The notes beneath the pieces are model-generated. The model worked only from the letters and a program-made list of their open reading frames with translations. It did not search any database and was not told the origin of the DNA. A DNA stretch of 64,000 nt from Clarkia xantiana subsp. parviflora (taxonomy: Eukaryota; Streptophyta; Magnoliopsida; Myrtales; Onagraceae): the NCBI GenBank assembly GCA_036873135.1, contig JAPTYO010000015.1, forward strand, positions 6,991,387 to 7,055,386, given 5' to 3'. A program made the position numbers and the translations under genes. Below, piece after piece: positions 31,045 to 43,649 of this stretch. How positions within the stretch are numbered: position 1 is the first letter of the stretch; each line of letters begins with the position of its first letter.

Positions 31045-32653
31045 GTATTGAAAAATTATTTGATATTTATTATCCACAACGTCAGTTTCAGCATTTCCAT
31101 AAACACGATTGTGCTTTGAAATCTCTAGTATCTAACTGTTGATTCCCAGCACTCAAAGGATGAATTGTTCTGATAGATTTTATCAAAGTATTATGTTTTC
31201 TATTTGGCAATTGCTTTTTAGAATTTCGAATGTTGTATAAAAGGACAACTGGACTCACTAGAATTTTAAATGTTTTCTGATTACATTGGTTATTGACATA
31301 TTTCCAGCCATTAGGCCCCTTCCAAATCAGCCCTCTTTTGTCCTTCAGTTTGATCTTTGAGCAATTTCAGTTTACTTAATAGGTGACTATTGATCATGGC
31401 GGTTATAGGATCTAGAGGAATTTATCAGGCTGATACTTCAGTTGCAAAATTTCTAAAAAGAATTGGTAGTATGACATTTCAGGTTCCTGATTTGATTTTC
31501 CTCGACGTTTCTGTGTCGTCTTTTTATTGGTTTGAATTTGCTGCTGGACAATACATCCATCTTTATCTTTAGTCCTCTGTATACAGCTTAAGAAGTGCTC
31601 ATAGAAACATTTTCTGCTGCAAAACAACTAAATTTTTGTTAGAAGTGTTTCTATGATTGTATTTCACTTAGTAAGGAAAAGATAAATAGTTTGCAGGATT
31701 CATCTTTCGTGAAACTAAAAGCTGTTGCTGCTCCAGGAATAAAAGACGATTACTTTTAGCTCGTACAAGGAGGCCAGATTTTCATGATTAGGAGTCCTGT
31801 GACCTTAGTAGTCGTTCTTTTATGGAATAGGTAGTATGATTCAGGAGTAAGTAATACAATTTTCTATAAACACTTAAAACTGGGAATAAAAGATTGTGCT
31901 TTGTCAAATATCTGACATGAATACCCTAGTTTGGACATTCAGTTTACTGCTTGATTAACTTGCCATGTATTTGCTAGGATTGATAGGAAAGTCTTCCCGT
32001 CTGTCTTATCATATATGATTACTTTGTGTTACATTTTTCGGGTTTGATATTTGTCAATGTTTTGGGTAAATGTTGAAATCTCTAAGCTCTCTTATGTTAC
32101 ATTGTTTGTTCTTAGATTAAATTTTCGATTGTTTCAAAAAGATATATAACAATTTTAATGCAATGGATGTTATTTGAATTTTTATAATTTTGTTTTTTTT
32201 ATATATACCTAAAGTTGATGAATTAATATTTAGGATTTGGTTCGTATATATATATATATATTGTTGGTTATTTTCAGCCGTTGCATAATTTACCGTCTCT
32301 ACCCATTTCGAGTTGTTCCCGACTCTTCATTTAGCGGCTCATCTATTGTAAAACCATTTATTTTTTTTTTTCAGCTTTTTATTTTAGTCGTTAACTATTA
32401 GTTGTGGAGCCTTTAACATAGATGCCTCTTGAAGTGAAACCCTTTCTTTGTCTTTTCCTATCTTCGTTTTTTCTGTCCTCATGAAATTGATATTTTAGTT
32501 CTTTCAACTTATGGCCTGATATTATTTATGGGGTTTTGTGGATTATACATTTGGAAAATGAATTTTCAAACCTCTGGAATTTCGCTGATTGGTTTCTAGT
32601 GCATTTTGCTTATGTTTAATTCCGTTGTATTGTCTCTATAAAAGACTCCACAG
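31045..32653 (+). other. Intron-like region of the kinase gene
   Basis: T-rich, intron-like sequence. A 60-residue frame at 31390-31572 has a plausible internal donor (TTTCAG before GTTCCTG) but no recognised domain. Short TA repeat near 32245. Confidence 0.4.
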
Positions 32654-33713
32654 ATGTTATTGAGTGAAATGGAGGGATCAACCCATGATGATTCCAAATC
32701 CAACTCCACAGAGAGTAGCTCTGAGAATAGCTTTCAGCTTCCTGATGAGGATGATTATAACCCCACTGATGACAGCTTTCAAGATGAGTCAAACTCCAAT
32801 GATAGTAGGCTTCAGGTGATGCTTTCTGATGATGATTAACCTATTCAATCAAGGCTAGCCATTTTTACATCTAATTTTTTATAAGATTTCAACATTTAAA
32901 CTAAGTAATGGTTGTATTACAATTTACAGCCTTCTCCTTCTCATTTCCGAACTTTCTTTGAGATTATCAAATCTGTTGGTGGTGGTGGATTCGGAGCGGT
33001 GTGGTTGTGTAAACACACGCTAACAAAGCAACGTTATGCAGTAAAAAGAATAATTTTGCAAGAGAGTAGACTTGATAGAATTTCTAGGTAATAAATTCCT
33101 TTATTTATTTTTAAAAGTGAATATGGTGTTGCTTTGTGTATCTATATTCTGTTCTAAAACATTATTTTTATTTTTTTAAGGGAAGCTGAAATATTGTCAA
33201 AGCTGGAGCACCGGAACGTAGTGTCATATAATCATGTATGTATGGTTATTTAATTGTTCTTTATAATAAAGTATTAGTTAGTATTGTAATATAAAATTAT
33301 TATTTCTCACCAGTGCTGGCACGAGCCGTGCACTGAACAGGATAAGGCTGACAACAAGGAGGTGAAAGAGGATGAGCAAGATTGGGATGAAGAAGAGGAA
33401 CCATTGCTATCATTTTATATTTGTATGCAGTATTGCAACAGGTACACTTTTAACTTTTTTATTATTGAGAAATTCAATGCTTTAGGAAGTTATATATATA
33501 TATAAATATTCGTAAGTATGTTTATATATTGCGCAGTTCGCTGAAAGATCAGATGAAGTATAATGTGGAGTTGGAACCCTATGAGATAGCTATGCAGGTG
33601 GCGGATGGTCTTAGATACATACACGAGTCGAAGGTGATTCACGGCGATCTGAGTTGCCAAAATATCCTAATGTTTGGAGATACTCCAAAAATAGCCGACT
33701 TTGGATTAGGTAA

Positions 33714-33754
<41 letters not shown>

Positions 33755-34633
33755 TTAAAAATACCGTTCATTCAATATCAGTGTTGCCATAACTTGACCG
33801 GAGGTCCGACGGGTTTGGCTGCAAACCGGTCATGCCATCGAATTGCACATCAAACCCGGGAACTTTAGGGAAAAAAAACTGTTAATTAAAATTAGAAAGT
33901 CTAAATAGTGAGTACCTGAATATAATTATGCCTTGATTTAGGGTTTCTCTACCCTTAAATTTTTATTTTTTCTTTGGCTGGTGTTTATTGTTTCTTTCTT
34001 TGTCAAGAACAAGAAGCTTCCTTCCTTGAGAAGGTAAAGTGGGTGGAGTTCGGGTATATGGGCTTGAGTGATTTGTTTGTTGGGGGTAGTTGGCTGATTT
34101 AAAAATATATCTTGTTTGATGAGTTAATTGGGGTGGACTCTATATATTATTAGATGTACTGGTGGTCGGACTGTCCAAACTGGACCGGCCCCCCTTCCCG
34201 GTTTGATAGCCGGATATTGTTCTGAAAACATCGTTAAAAACTAACAAATTTACTTTCTTTTTTTGTTGTAGCGGCTTTATTGAATGATGGAGCTGTTGAA
34301 GTATATGCCTCGGAGATAGGGAATGTTATATACTTGCCCCCAGAACTGCGGAATGAGAATGACTCACTCATCCTCACATATAAGAGTGATATCTACAGCC
34401 TCGGTATAATTTTTTTCGAGCTGTTCTTTTCCCACGGGATCAAAACTGAGATGGAGAGGATTGCATTGATCGACACATTCAAGAGAGACAGTAAATTTCC
34501 TGAGGAGAAGGTTGAAGATTTTGATGTTGTATCACTGATTGAGAGGATGACAATGCATGACCCTAATTCCAGGATGGACATTGAAGAAGTTAGTCGTGAG
34601 GTCCAGAGATTGAATTCAAGACTTACATCGTGA
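32654..34633 (+). CDS. Protein kinase resembling eIF2-alpha kinases (six coding exons)
   Basis: Exons 32654-32815, 32930-33087, 33181-33235, 33314-33441, 33537-33709 and 34272-34633, all with GT-AG introns and matching phases, give 345 residues. An acidic Ser-rich front (1-54) is followed by the kinase domain: glycine loop GGGGFGAV, YAVKRI with the ATP-binding Lys, the alpha-C block REAEILSKLEHRNVV, a very acidic insert (about 130-160), HGDLSCQN, DFGLA, a PPEL block and SLGIIFFEL. The acidic insert between the lobes and SLGIIFFE resemble GCN2/PEK-type kinases, which phosphorylate eIF2-alpha in the cytoplasm to slow translation. The usual HRDLKxxN reads HGDLSCQN: the catalytic Asp and Asn are present, but Arg and Lys are changed. 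No HisRS-like or RWD region is seen, so it is far shorter than GCN2. The start codon could also be the ATG at 32669. Confidence 0.82.
33719..33750. repeat. (AT)n microsatellite in a kinase intron
   Basis: About 16 TA units just inside the last intron of the kinase gene. Confidence 0.95.
33779..34224. mobile_element. Possible hAT-like MITE in the last kinase intron
   Basis: GC-rich ends with CCGGAGGTCCGAC/GGACCGGCC words. One end is CAGTGTTGCCATAAC; the other reads inward CAGAACAATATCCGG, so the inverted repeat is weak, and no clean 8-bp target duplication was found. A similar terminus (CAGTGTTATCAGAACCGGA) is seen at 60083 on the minus strand. It explains why this intron is 562 bp while the others are short. 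Confidence 0.45.
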
Positions 34634-34862
34634 TCCTTACCTTAGAATGATCAAACGATGAACATCAATACTGTGTTTTGGTTTTATTTTTTTTCTTTAT
34701 ATTGTTTGTGTGGTACACTAATATTGGGTTGAACTGGACGAGCGGACCTTTTTTTTTCTGAAAAATGTTCCAATTCCGAATTTTTGGGCTTTTTAAATCA
34801 TGCCCCTGAGTCCTTGTTTAATTCTATGAAAAAAGGTAAGCCCGAGGGGAGCTATCTATATA
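34634..34862. other. 3' flank of the kinase gene
   Basis: T-rich sequence after the stop, presumably 3' untranslated region; no definite polyadenylation signal fixed. Confidence 0.4.
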
Positions 34863-37664
34863 CTAGTCACTATCCCCGCCCACCGCGCGGGATAAAAATT
34901 CTAAATAACAATTAAATTTACAAAATCAATTTATATTAGTTTAATGAATATACAACTATACGTAAGAAAAACGAACTGAAAAAATTGACTTCAGGGTTAA
35001 AAAAAATTAAAAAGACAAAATCATTGAAATTGGAAAGTAAAATATTGATTTATCATACCTCATTGTTCGTTGAATGTGTAAGTATAATAACAATTCGTTA
35101 ACGAAATTCATATAATTTTTAAGGTCATCATATGTTTTAAACTTTATTTTTTAAGTATTTTATATTCTTACATAGTTTTTCGGCATATTATTTAGATGAC
35201 ATGGTAATGTAATTAGATAAAAAAAAAATTATGGACTCATCTGACAAAATAACTTTAATAAAAATATAAAAGAGATTAGAATAATCAAGAAAATAAATAC
35301 GATGTATATTATTATTCCAAAAAAAAAACACACACATATATAATACGTAAACTTATTTAATAGTGGTAATTTAGCTACTGATCAAATTAGTATGCATAAA
35401 TTATTATTCTGATCAAAGTACAATATTACACACATGTAATCTTATACTCCAAACTGAATGAAAATATTGTATTAGCAAAGAAAAATATATAATTCATGTA
35501 GAAGATATTAAATCGTCATAGGCAATCCAATAATTTTAAAAATCAAACACGAATAAAACATAAATTCAAAATTATAGTAACTATAAAATACACATGTTAA
35601 TGTAGAGTAACATATTAAGGAGACAACTACTATACTCTCTGATAATATATTTTTATACTATTCATCATATAAATTGTTTCTTTAAACAAATTGAAAGAAA
35701 AATATTTTTTTTAAAAAAAAATTTGAAATAACTCAATATTTTATATATAAGTTATTTTAAAATATTTTTATTTCTTTAATGTATATTATTTCTTTATTTT
35801 AAGTAAAGACTGAAATAAGATAAAAATAATAATTCTAAATTAATGGGTTATCAAATCTTTTATATCTAAAATTATAAATATCTAATTAAAATAGAAAAAC
35901 GTGTTGTGAGAAACGTATCACTAAAAGAATTCATATTCGTCGAATTACAAAAATAAATGAATCAAAACGTAAAAAGTGAACTTAACTTCGTAATAAAACT
36001 ATAAAAATATATTATTCAAATAGAATTTTTTTTTAATTCTTTATTTCTTTATTTTATGTAGAGACTAAAATATGAGATAAAAATATTTTCTTAATTTGAA
36101 GATATCTAATATTTTTTTTATCTAAATTTGTAGATATGTAATTAAAATAGGAAATATTAACTGGGTTAAGATTTTTTGTTTGTTATGGTAGATTTTTTTT
36201 TTATATGTAAAATTAGTGCAGTTTTTTTTTCCGAATTTGTATAGATTTATTATTTATTAATTTTTTTCTTATTTTTTTGGAATAAAATAAAATAATCTGA
36301 TTGGAAATCTTTTTAAAACATGATATTTTAAAATAAATTGTCTTTCTTCATGTAAATTTTCTCGTGTAGTAAACATAGTAAGAATTCAAATAAGTCGATA
36401 CCTCGAGTCATCTAATATAAAAAATGTGATGTCTGTATTGGTTGAATCTTATGCCATCATCCTTCTCATGGTAATAGTTATCTGCAAATATTGAATATCA
36501 ATTTAATTTTATCCGTAAAAAAAGAATGACAGAATTGAGGAGAACGCTTACTACCTTCAGTGGAGACGTTAAATGCTAATTCTTTACGACGATTGAATAC
36601 TAAGTATCTAAATGAAGCAAGTATTAGAAGTTTATCGACTATCGGGAAAATAACATATATATGATTACTGATTCATGTAAAACTTATTAAGTAAACTCGG
36701 TTACCAAACACAATTTGTTCGTTATTTCTCCTTCAAGCTCTTTTTTTTTTCGGGTGGATAACCTGAAAATATAGTTCAGCAAAAAAATCATGAGAATATA
36801 AATATTCAGTAGCTGTTTAACTCGCAAAGGACTCAAAAGGTATAATAATGGTAGATAAATGGGATAACAACTCGATATAAATAAATAAACTAAACAAACC
36901 AAGAACTTTCTGGATGTATGTTTTTTTCCTCATTTTCTTAATTGATGTATCCTGATCACAAACAACCAATTGCTCAAAAGCCAGTTAGAAATTTGGATCA
37001 ATAAACAAAAATTATTAACGAAAATTCTAAAAGTATGAAGAGAAATAGAATAAATTCTCAAGAGAAAGATATAGGTCTAATACCACGTTCAAAAACTACG
37101 TGTTTGGTATTTATAATATATATATATATATATTTTATTTATCAGAGGTTTTTGTTTAAAAATTATATAGTTAATATTTATTTCTTAAGTATAGCAAGTT
37201 GTTTGCAAAACTAACACATTGTATAATACAGTATCTAACATATATAATATAATGTTATATATTCTACACTCTTTAGCATTATATATATATAAGATAGGAA
37301 ACGGAATATAAATATACTTAAAATAAGTGTCACCTATTTAATTATACGGTAGTTGGTAATATCTACTATATTCTATTAATTCGACACCGGAAACCCTCTG
37401 GCTGACACGTGGGCGGTTCTTACAGTCAGCGTTTCCTAATTTAATAAGGGTTCTCTAAATTTAGATACATAATATTGGTGGGTTGAAAATTAAGAAGTAT
37501 TTTTATCTCCTAATTTGGTCTCTACGCAATTTAAAGAAACAAATTAATTAAAAGTTTCCTTTTCAATAGTAAATTTATACAGTTTGGTTCCGGAAGACCG
37601 TAGGCCGCCACGTAAACAATACAAAATATGAATTATTAAAAATATATTTAGGCAATCTCAGCAT

Positions 37665-37860
37665 TTCTATCTATATATTATATTGAATATATAAATTATT
37701 ATAATATATATAATAATATATATTACATCAAAGAACTCTAAACGTAGGGGTATAAAAGAAAGTTTCTATCTATACATTATATTGAATATAGAAATTATTA
37801 TAATATATAATAATATATATTACTATACATCAAAGAACTCTAAACGTAGGTATATAATAT
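37665..37860. repeat. Two-copy tandem repeat of about 100 bp
   Basis: The block TTTCTATCTATA.ATTATATTG ... CATCAAAGAACTCTAAACGT occurs twice in direct succession, AT-rich, inside the Helitron. Confidence 0.8.
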
Positions 37861-38158
37861 ATGGTTTCCATTCAATGATGAAGCAATATATATTATATAT
37901 ACATTACCGTGACTATTATATATTATATATACATTACCATGAGTAATTTGGTCATTGTGTCTACAAAAAAAAATCCGTTTTCGTCATCTCTGGTTCGTTT
38001 CAATCCCACCCCAATTTTCGTCTGTTTCAATTATCAATTTCTTTGCCTGTAAATTTGGATTTTTTTATACAATATATAACCATACTTGATTATTCAATTT
38101 ATTCATAGTTGAATCTAACGGTATGTTTCTAACTTATTTATTTAGGTTTTGAAACTTA

Positions 38159-39079
38159 ATGTATGTATATTATCTTCTAATGGCAAGAACTATTTATTTC
38201 TTGGGCAATTTACAACTTGGTTTTTGTCAACATGTGATTCGAGTTTGTATAATTCGTATCTGGGATAATGTCAAGCTTAAGACATATGAGTTATTGAATG
38301 TCAACATGCTATTATTAGACGAGATGGTAAGTACTAATCATATTTTATGTATATGCACAAGATAATTGTTTTCGTATGTATACTTATTTATATTCATTTT
38401 TAAATAGGGGACAAGCTTTCATGCATATATGGATGCACATTTAGCTGATCAAAAGAAAACACGATTTGTCGAGGGTTCGATAGTGACAATACAACGTTTT
38501 CGTGTGGTCAACGCCAGTTCTACTTATAAACATGTTCCTGGTGAACTAAAGCTTCAAATAGTTCGCATCACTACATTAACTTTATTATCTGAAAGTGTAG
38601 CTTAAATACCATCAGTCTACTTCAGTTTTGCTGATATGCAAACCCTTAAAAATAGAATTGGTCAAACTAAAGTTATGTCAGGTATAAATATGATATTATA
38701 TTAACGGAACATTAGTTTTTTTTTTTATAATTATAGGTTTTATTTTACATAATTACATAATAATAATTATAGATTTTATTTTATAGATATAATCGGAAGA
38801 CTCCATACTATACGTATGCCTGAAGATACCACTACGGCACATGGTCTAACGCGTAAACAGAATTTGCGATTGCAATTAGATGGGTAAGCATTACTATATG
38901 AACCTCTTTCTTATATGGTGTGTTAATTTAACAACTATTTGTGATTGTTTGTAGGGAATGCATTGCTAATATAATATTTTGGGGAAATATTTTTTCACAA
39001 ACAGATGAGTTGACCCGAATCAAGACAGCTAAAATATGCCACATTCTTTTGTGTTGGGTTGGTATAAACATAAAATAAC
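38159..39079 (+). pseudogene. RPA70/DUF223-like gene inside the Helitron
   Basis: Four exon-like pieces with GT-AG borders: about 38159-38326, 38408-38682, 38788-38882 and 38956-39079. They read IRIWDNVKLKTYELLNVNML and LLLDEM in the first; HAYMDAHLADQKKTRFVEGS and a VVNASSTYKHVPGELKLQI stretch in the second, as in the OB-fold (DUF223) of plant replication protein A 70-kDa-like proteins, which bind single-stranded DNA in the nucleus; RMPEDTTTAHGLTRKQNLRL and IIFWGN in the last two, as in the next OB-fold. A TAA at 38603-38605 interrupts exon 2, and the N-terminal start is uncertain. The zinc-ribbon C-terminal domain is missing. Plant Helitrons often carry such genes, so this is probably an element gene, not a fresh capture. 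Confidence 0.72.
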
Positions 39080-40317
39080 AATCTATTAATTCTTTCCTCT
39101 CCTCTGCATGATGGTTGGTTGATATAAGCTTATATCAACATACCACTACTCTTGAATATACAACCAAAATTCTATCTATTTCTGACAAAATTAATTATGG
39201 ATGTTGAGTTTTTTTTTTTTTTTTTGGCAACGATGTTGAGTTAGTACTATGAAATATTTTACATAATACTTATTATTAAATACTTTAATTAAACTATGCA
39301 TTATTATTAATTAATTTTATCCAAAATTAAATTAAATTTTCAAACAACGTTGCATATATTTAATAAATAAAGAGATTTTGTTTTTAGTTTTCCATGTTAT
39401 TTGGAATTGCGCCCGCGCGGTGCGCGGGTTAAGTGGCTAGTATAATATATACTTTATAAGAGGAATTTAGTTTTAAGATTACTAAATATTCCTAAAAATA
39501 TAGGAAGTTGCCTCGCTAATGTGTTTTTTTTTTTTATTATAGAATATAATGAACCATAATAATACATTTTATTTATATAATAAATTTAATAAATGTTATA
39601 TTATATATACGGTAATACTATATTAATTAGGATTAGTTTACCAAAAATTTAACTTTTTCAAAAAAAAAAATGTTTGTTAAAACTGTATTTGAAAAAAATA
39701 AGTTTGATGATGTTATATTATATTACTGTAATACTTTAATGAGATCGTCTTCTGCTCCTTATCAAAGCCTTGCGTTTTTATTAGTTTATTTATTTATTTA
39801 TTATTATTAACACATATATAGTAGATGAACTTTAAGATATTTTAGTATAATAATAAAATATAAAAAAGAAAAAAAATTTGAATACAATGGCCACGTTAAT
39901 ATCTATTATATTATATTATTATATACTAAAAAGAATAATCAATTGCGTTTTTGTGATAATAATTAACAAATTTAGTTATTTAACATTTCTTAAATTATTA
40001 TATATATATATATGACGTTTATGCAATTGATTATTCTATATATATATATAGCTTACGTGGCAGCCTATGGTCTTCCGGAGCCAAACTGTATAGATTTGCT
40101 ATTTAAAAGGAAACTTTTAATTAATTTGTTTCTTTAAATTGCGTAGAGATCAAAATAGGAGATAAAAATACTTCTTAATTTTCGATCAATCAATATTATG
40201 TATCTAAATTTGGAGAACCCCTATTAAATTCTGATTAATTTAGGCAACGCTGACTGGACAAACTGTCCACGTGTCAGCCAGAGGGCTTCCGATGCCGAAT
40301 TAATATAATATAGTAGA

Positions 40318-42159
40318 TAATATAATTCTAATAGTTTTAACATATGGTTGACAAGTAATAAAATTGAGTCGTGACATGTACAAATAAATCAATATAATTG
40401 GTCCAAGTCATTTTTTTATCTCTCATAGATGATGTAACACCATCTAACTAAGCTTTTCTAATAGCTTGGATGATCTCCAAGCTCTCATATTCAATCTTAG
40501 AAACCGTTTCACTTTTAGTGTAGCATTTCCATTAAAAAAATCAGCTTCTTTAACTATTGAAGAGTTACAATTGAAATACATACATATAATTTGGTCAATA
40601 CAAATAATTGAGACAAGAGTCTCTAAATATCTATTACCATATATAGAGAGTAAGATAAATAAAAAAAAAAATCACGTTTTCGGAGGAAGCATCACTACCA
40701 GATAACACACATATGATGCAATGATTGAGACAAGGGTCGAAACGGCATCACAACAACAACGAACCATCTAATCATAAAATTCTTGAAGGACTGGGGAGGT
40801 GCGAGGCGGAAGAACATTGTGAACGCATAGAGAGTGGCCACATAGAAGAGGGTCACCCTAGCTGCACGGTTTTCATTTCCACTCCATACTCCATTGCCGA
40901 GACAAATACTACTTACAAATATATTCATTTCTTATACTATCAGAATTATATTGTATATAGAAAGATATTAAAATTAATGGTTTTTTTACTTAATTGATTT
41001 TAATTTTACTTTAATTGCATATTGATTTATATTGTGATTATTATATTGTGATTTATCTAATTTGTAAATTTCCTTATTCATTTTTTCCAAGAATGCATAT
41101 ATTATATTAGGGTATTATAATTGTTGATATTATATGATCAGAATTAATTTAAAAATTTTGCTAAAAAAAGTTAATTTCACATTAATTTGTTAGTGCATTC
41201 TAATTTTGAAACAAATTTGATATGTTTCATAATTATGTAATTCATTGGTCCCATGACACATAATTTTATATTCTTTAATAATTTAATTCTTATTTTTGTT
41301 TGTGAAAAAAATCTACTTTTCTTTATTTTAGTATACTGTACTTATCTGAAAATTATTTAATAAAAAAAAATAAATTTAATTTCGAAAATTGTGATAAATT
41401 TTGTAGATCTATATTATTTATTCAACTATCATAATTACTACTATTATGCTATCATGTTAATTCTTTAAATTAATTTATTCGTACTTAATTATAGTTGTTA
41501 TATTGAAACTAATGCATTGTAAATTTAAATGAGAATTGATTTCTCCCATATTTATTTTACTCAATTAATTCTTTTTATTCTCAGTATTTTAAGTTAACTA
41601 GGATGGTATTTAGTCACATATAAGTTAATAAGTGGTGGTTGCATTTGGCATGATATATTGATATTCAAAATGCAAAAGTTGATCAATGTGTAAAACATCC
41701 TACTAATATGTCTCACCTTTTTTTTTTCTTTTAGTAGAATGATAATTTTAAGATTAATTCATTGCAGAGCCGGATCGAGCTACGTTAAGAAAGGGTATCT
41801 CCCAAGTCTCAAATGTACTAGTTGGAATGGCTAAGCATCTGGGTCCATATCAATAAGCAAAAGTTAAACTTAAAAGCTTGAAACGTATTTTTATTCCTTA
41901 ATAATGAACGTTGAAATTATTAATTTATAAATTAATTAAATATCCAAATTGAGAAATTTTCTTGATGACCATTGTTTGGGCCAATTATCCAGTTTTTGTT
42001 TTTGGTTTATCCGATTAACATTTAATGTAGAATGATTGAATTAATAACTATTCATACTTTTAGCATAAAAAAAGAAATAATATATATACACTTTGCAAAG
42101 TAAAAAAAATGTGTTAGTACATATGTTATAATTTACATACGAACATATGTGATAAAAAC
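40318..42159. other. AT-rich intergenic DNA
   Basis: AT-rich sequence. A short moderately GC-rich stretch at 40700-40900 has small open frames on both strands (a plus-strand 90-residue and a minus-strand 77-residue frame) but no recognisable domain. No other feature seen. Confidence 0.45.
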
Positions 42160-42629
42160 TAGGGATGGGCAAAAAAACGGGTCCGGCCGGACCGGACCGG
42201 AACTGGACCGGACCGTTTGGACCGGTCTAGACTGGACCGGTTCCAAACAGACCAGGTTTTGCAAGTGGAAACCGAGCCAAGAACCGTTTGTATACTTCTG
42301 ATGGAACCGGTTTTAAACTGGACCGGACTGGTTTGGACCGGTTTTTTTAAACCCGGACTGGTTTTGGACTTGTTTTTTGTTTTTTAATTTTTAGTGTAAA
42401 TCTGTAAATAAAAACGGGTCGTACTGGTTCCGATCCGGTTCTGGACCGGACTGGTCTGCTTTTTATAAAACAGTCCAAAACCGGTCTCGAACCGGTCCAG
42501 AAACGGTCCGGATTTTGTTGGTCAACTCTTGGTCAATGTCTAATTCGGTCCGGACCGGACCGGACTACTTAAACCAGTTCCAGTCCAGTTCAGAACCGGT
42601 CCAGGCCGAACCGGTCCAATGCCTCCCTA
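42160..42629. mobile_element. hAT-like non-autonomous element with perfect target duplication
   Basis: Starts TAGGGATGGGCAAAAAAACG and ends ATGCCTCCCTA, with 8-bp direct repeats ATAAAAAC on both sides (42152-42159 and 42630-42637). Both halves are dense in CCGGACCGG/ACCGGTCC words. 470 bp, no transposase. Confidence 0.88.
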
Positions 42630-43209
42630 ATAAAAACATATCAAATGCGTATGTTATAACGTAATCATGCTGGCACAAAAGAAAAAATGTTTTATTGCAC
42701 ATTATTTTTATTAAAAAACCCGTAAGATTTACTTATGGATAATTCATCGTGAAATTTCATATATAGCTTTCATAGAATTATGTTCAAAGACTGTACTTAT
42801 AATTTTAAGGGAATTTTTTTATATAAGTTATAAGTATATCTAAAATATTTTTTTTATTAATAGAAATAAAAAAAAAAAGATATTATAATATATGTATGAT
42901 TATATAATTGCACTTAATGTATTTGAAAAACAAAAACATAAATAAATTTTTAATTATAAAATATAACTAATAGTTATTTTAAAAGAGTAACAACTACTAA
43001 ATAAAGATTATTATTATGAATCTTTTGTAACTATATTAGCAAATAACTTTAAATATAAAATAATAATAAAAAAAATTATTTACAATTGAAGCTTAAGATA
43101 ACTAATTAACATTATATTATGGAAAAAAATTAAAATTATATTAATAATCACCGATATTCGTTTTTAATATAAGATATTAGAAAAAAATTCTATAAATAGA
43201 TATAATTAG

Positions 43210-43270
<61 letters not shown>

Positions 43271-43581
43271 AAGTTAAATTATTTTTATGGATTATATAAA
43301 TAGTATATGTGACTTTAAAAAAATTATTAATATTTATTCATATATTTAAATTTTAACTTCTTAGCGAGCCTTTTATACATAAATGTATATAATTATAAAA
43401 TTAGAAGTAATCTTATAAATTATATAAATAATTCGACTGATTAATAAGTTATTCCCACATTTTTTTTTATAATATTGTACTTATAATAATGTATAAAACT
43501 TTATATCTATAATAACTTTAAATTTATACAATAATATAGCTCTAATACTATACGTAGTTGGTAAAAATATATACTCTCCGC
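42630..43581. other. AT-rich intergenic DNA with (AT)n run
   Basis: Very AT-rich, no gene seen. A long (AT)n microsatellite occupies about 43210-43265. It may be the interior of the Helitron whose 3' end follows. Confidence 0.55.
43210..43265. repeat. (AT)n microsatellite
   Basis: About 27 TA units without interruption. Confidence 0.95.
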
Positions 43582-43605
43582 ACAAAGCGCGGGTAAATTA
43601 ACTAG
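43578..43605 (+). mobile_element. Helitron 3' terminus
   Basis: CCGCACAAAGCGCGGG hairpin-like sequence (imperfect stem), then TAAATTAACTAG followed by T. This fits a Helitron 3' end on the plus strand. The matching 5' end was not identified, so only the terminus is annotated. Confidence 0.5.
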
Positions 43606-43649
43606 TTGTATTGTATTTTGGGATGGCCTCGGGCAAGCCTGAAATTAAT

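Larger units (their letters stand above)
37362..39440 (+). mobile_element. Helitron carrying an RPA-like gene
   Basis: Begins A|TCTACTATATTCTATTAATTC at 37362. It ends with a perfect 7-bp hairpin CCCGCGC-GGT-GCGCGGG (39412-39428), an 8-base spacer and CTAG, followed by T (39441). This matches Helitron rules: insertion between A and T, TC start, hairpin plus CTRR end, no target duplication. Length 2079 bp, without a Rep/helicase gene, so non-autonomous. It carries a broken gene like the large subunit of replication protein A, a gene type often found in plant Helitrons. The front contains a tandem duplication at 37665-37860. Confidence 0.72.
34863..40317 (-). mobile_element. Candidate minus-strand Helitron (ends only)
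   Basis: On the minus strand the right end reads A|TCTACTATATTATATTAAT at 40317, and about 255 bp here is an inverted near-copy of the left end of the plus-strand Helitron at 37362. At the left, the minus strand ends with a CCCGC...GCGGGG hairpin and CTAG before T (34863-34866), a typical Helitron 3' end. The interior is AT-rich with no recognised gene apart from the nested plus-strand Helitron. Whether these two ends belong to one element is uncertain; the 3' end could belong to another copy. Confidence 0.35.

Noticed and set aside
34393..34581. Minus-strand frame under the last kinase exon
   Set aside because: Shadow of a well-supported coding exon.
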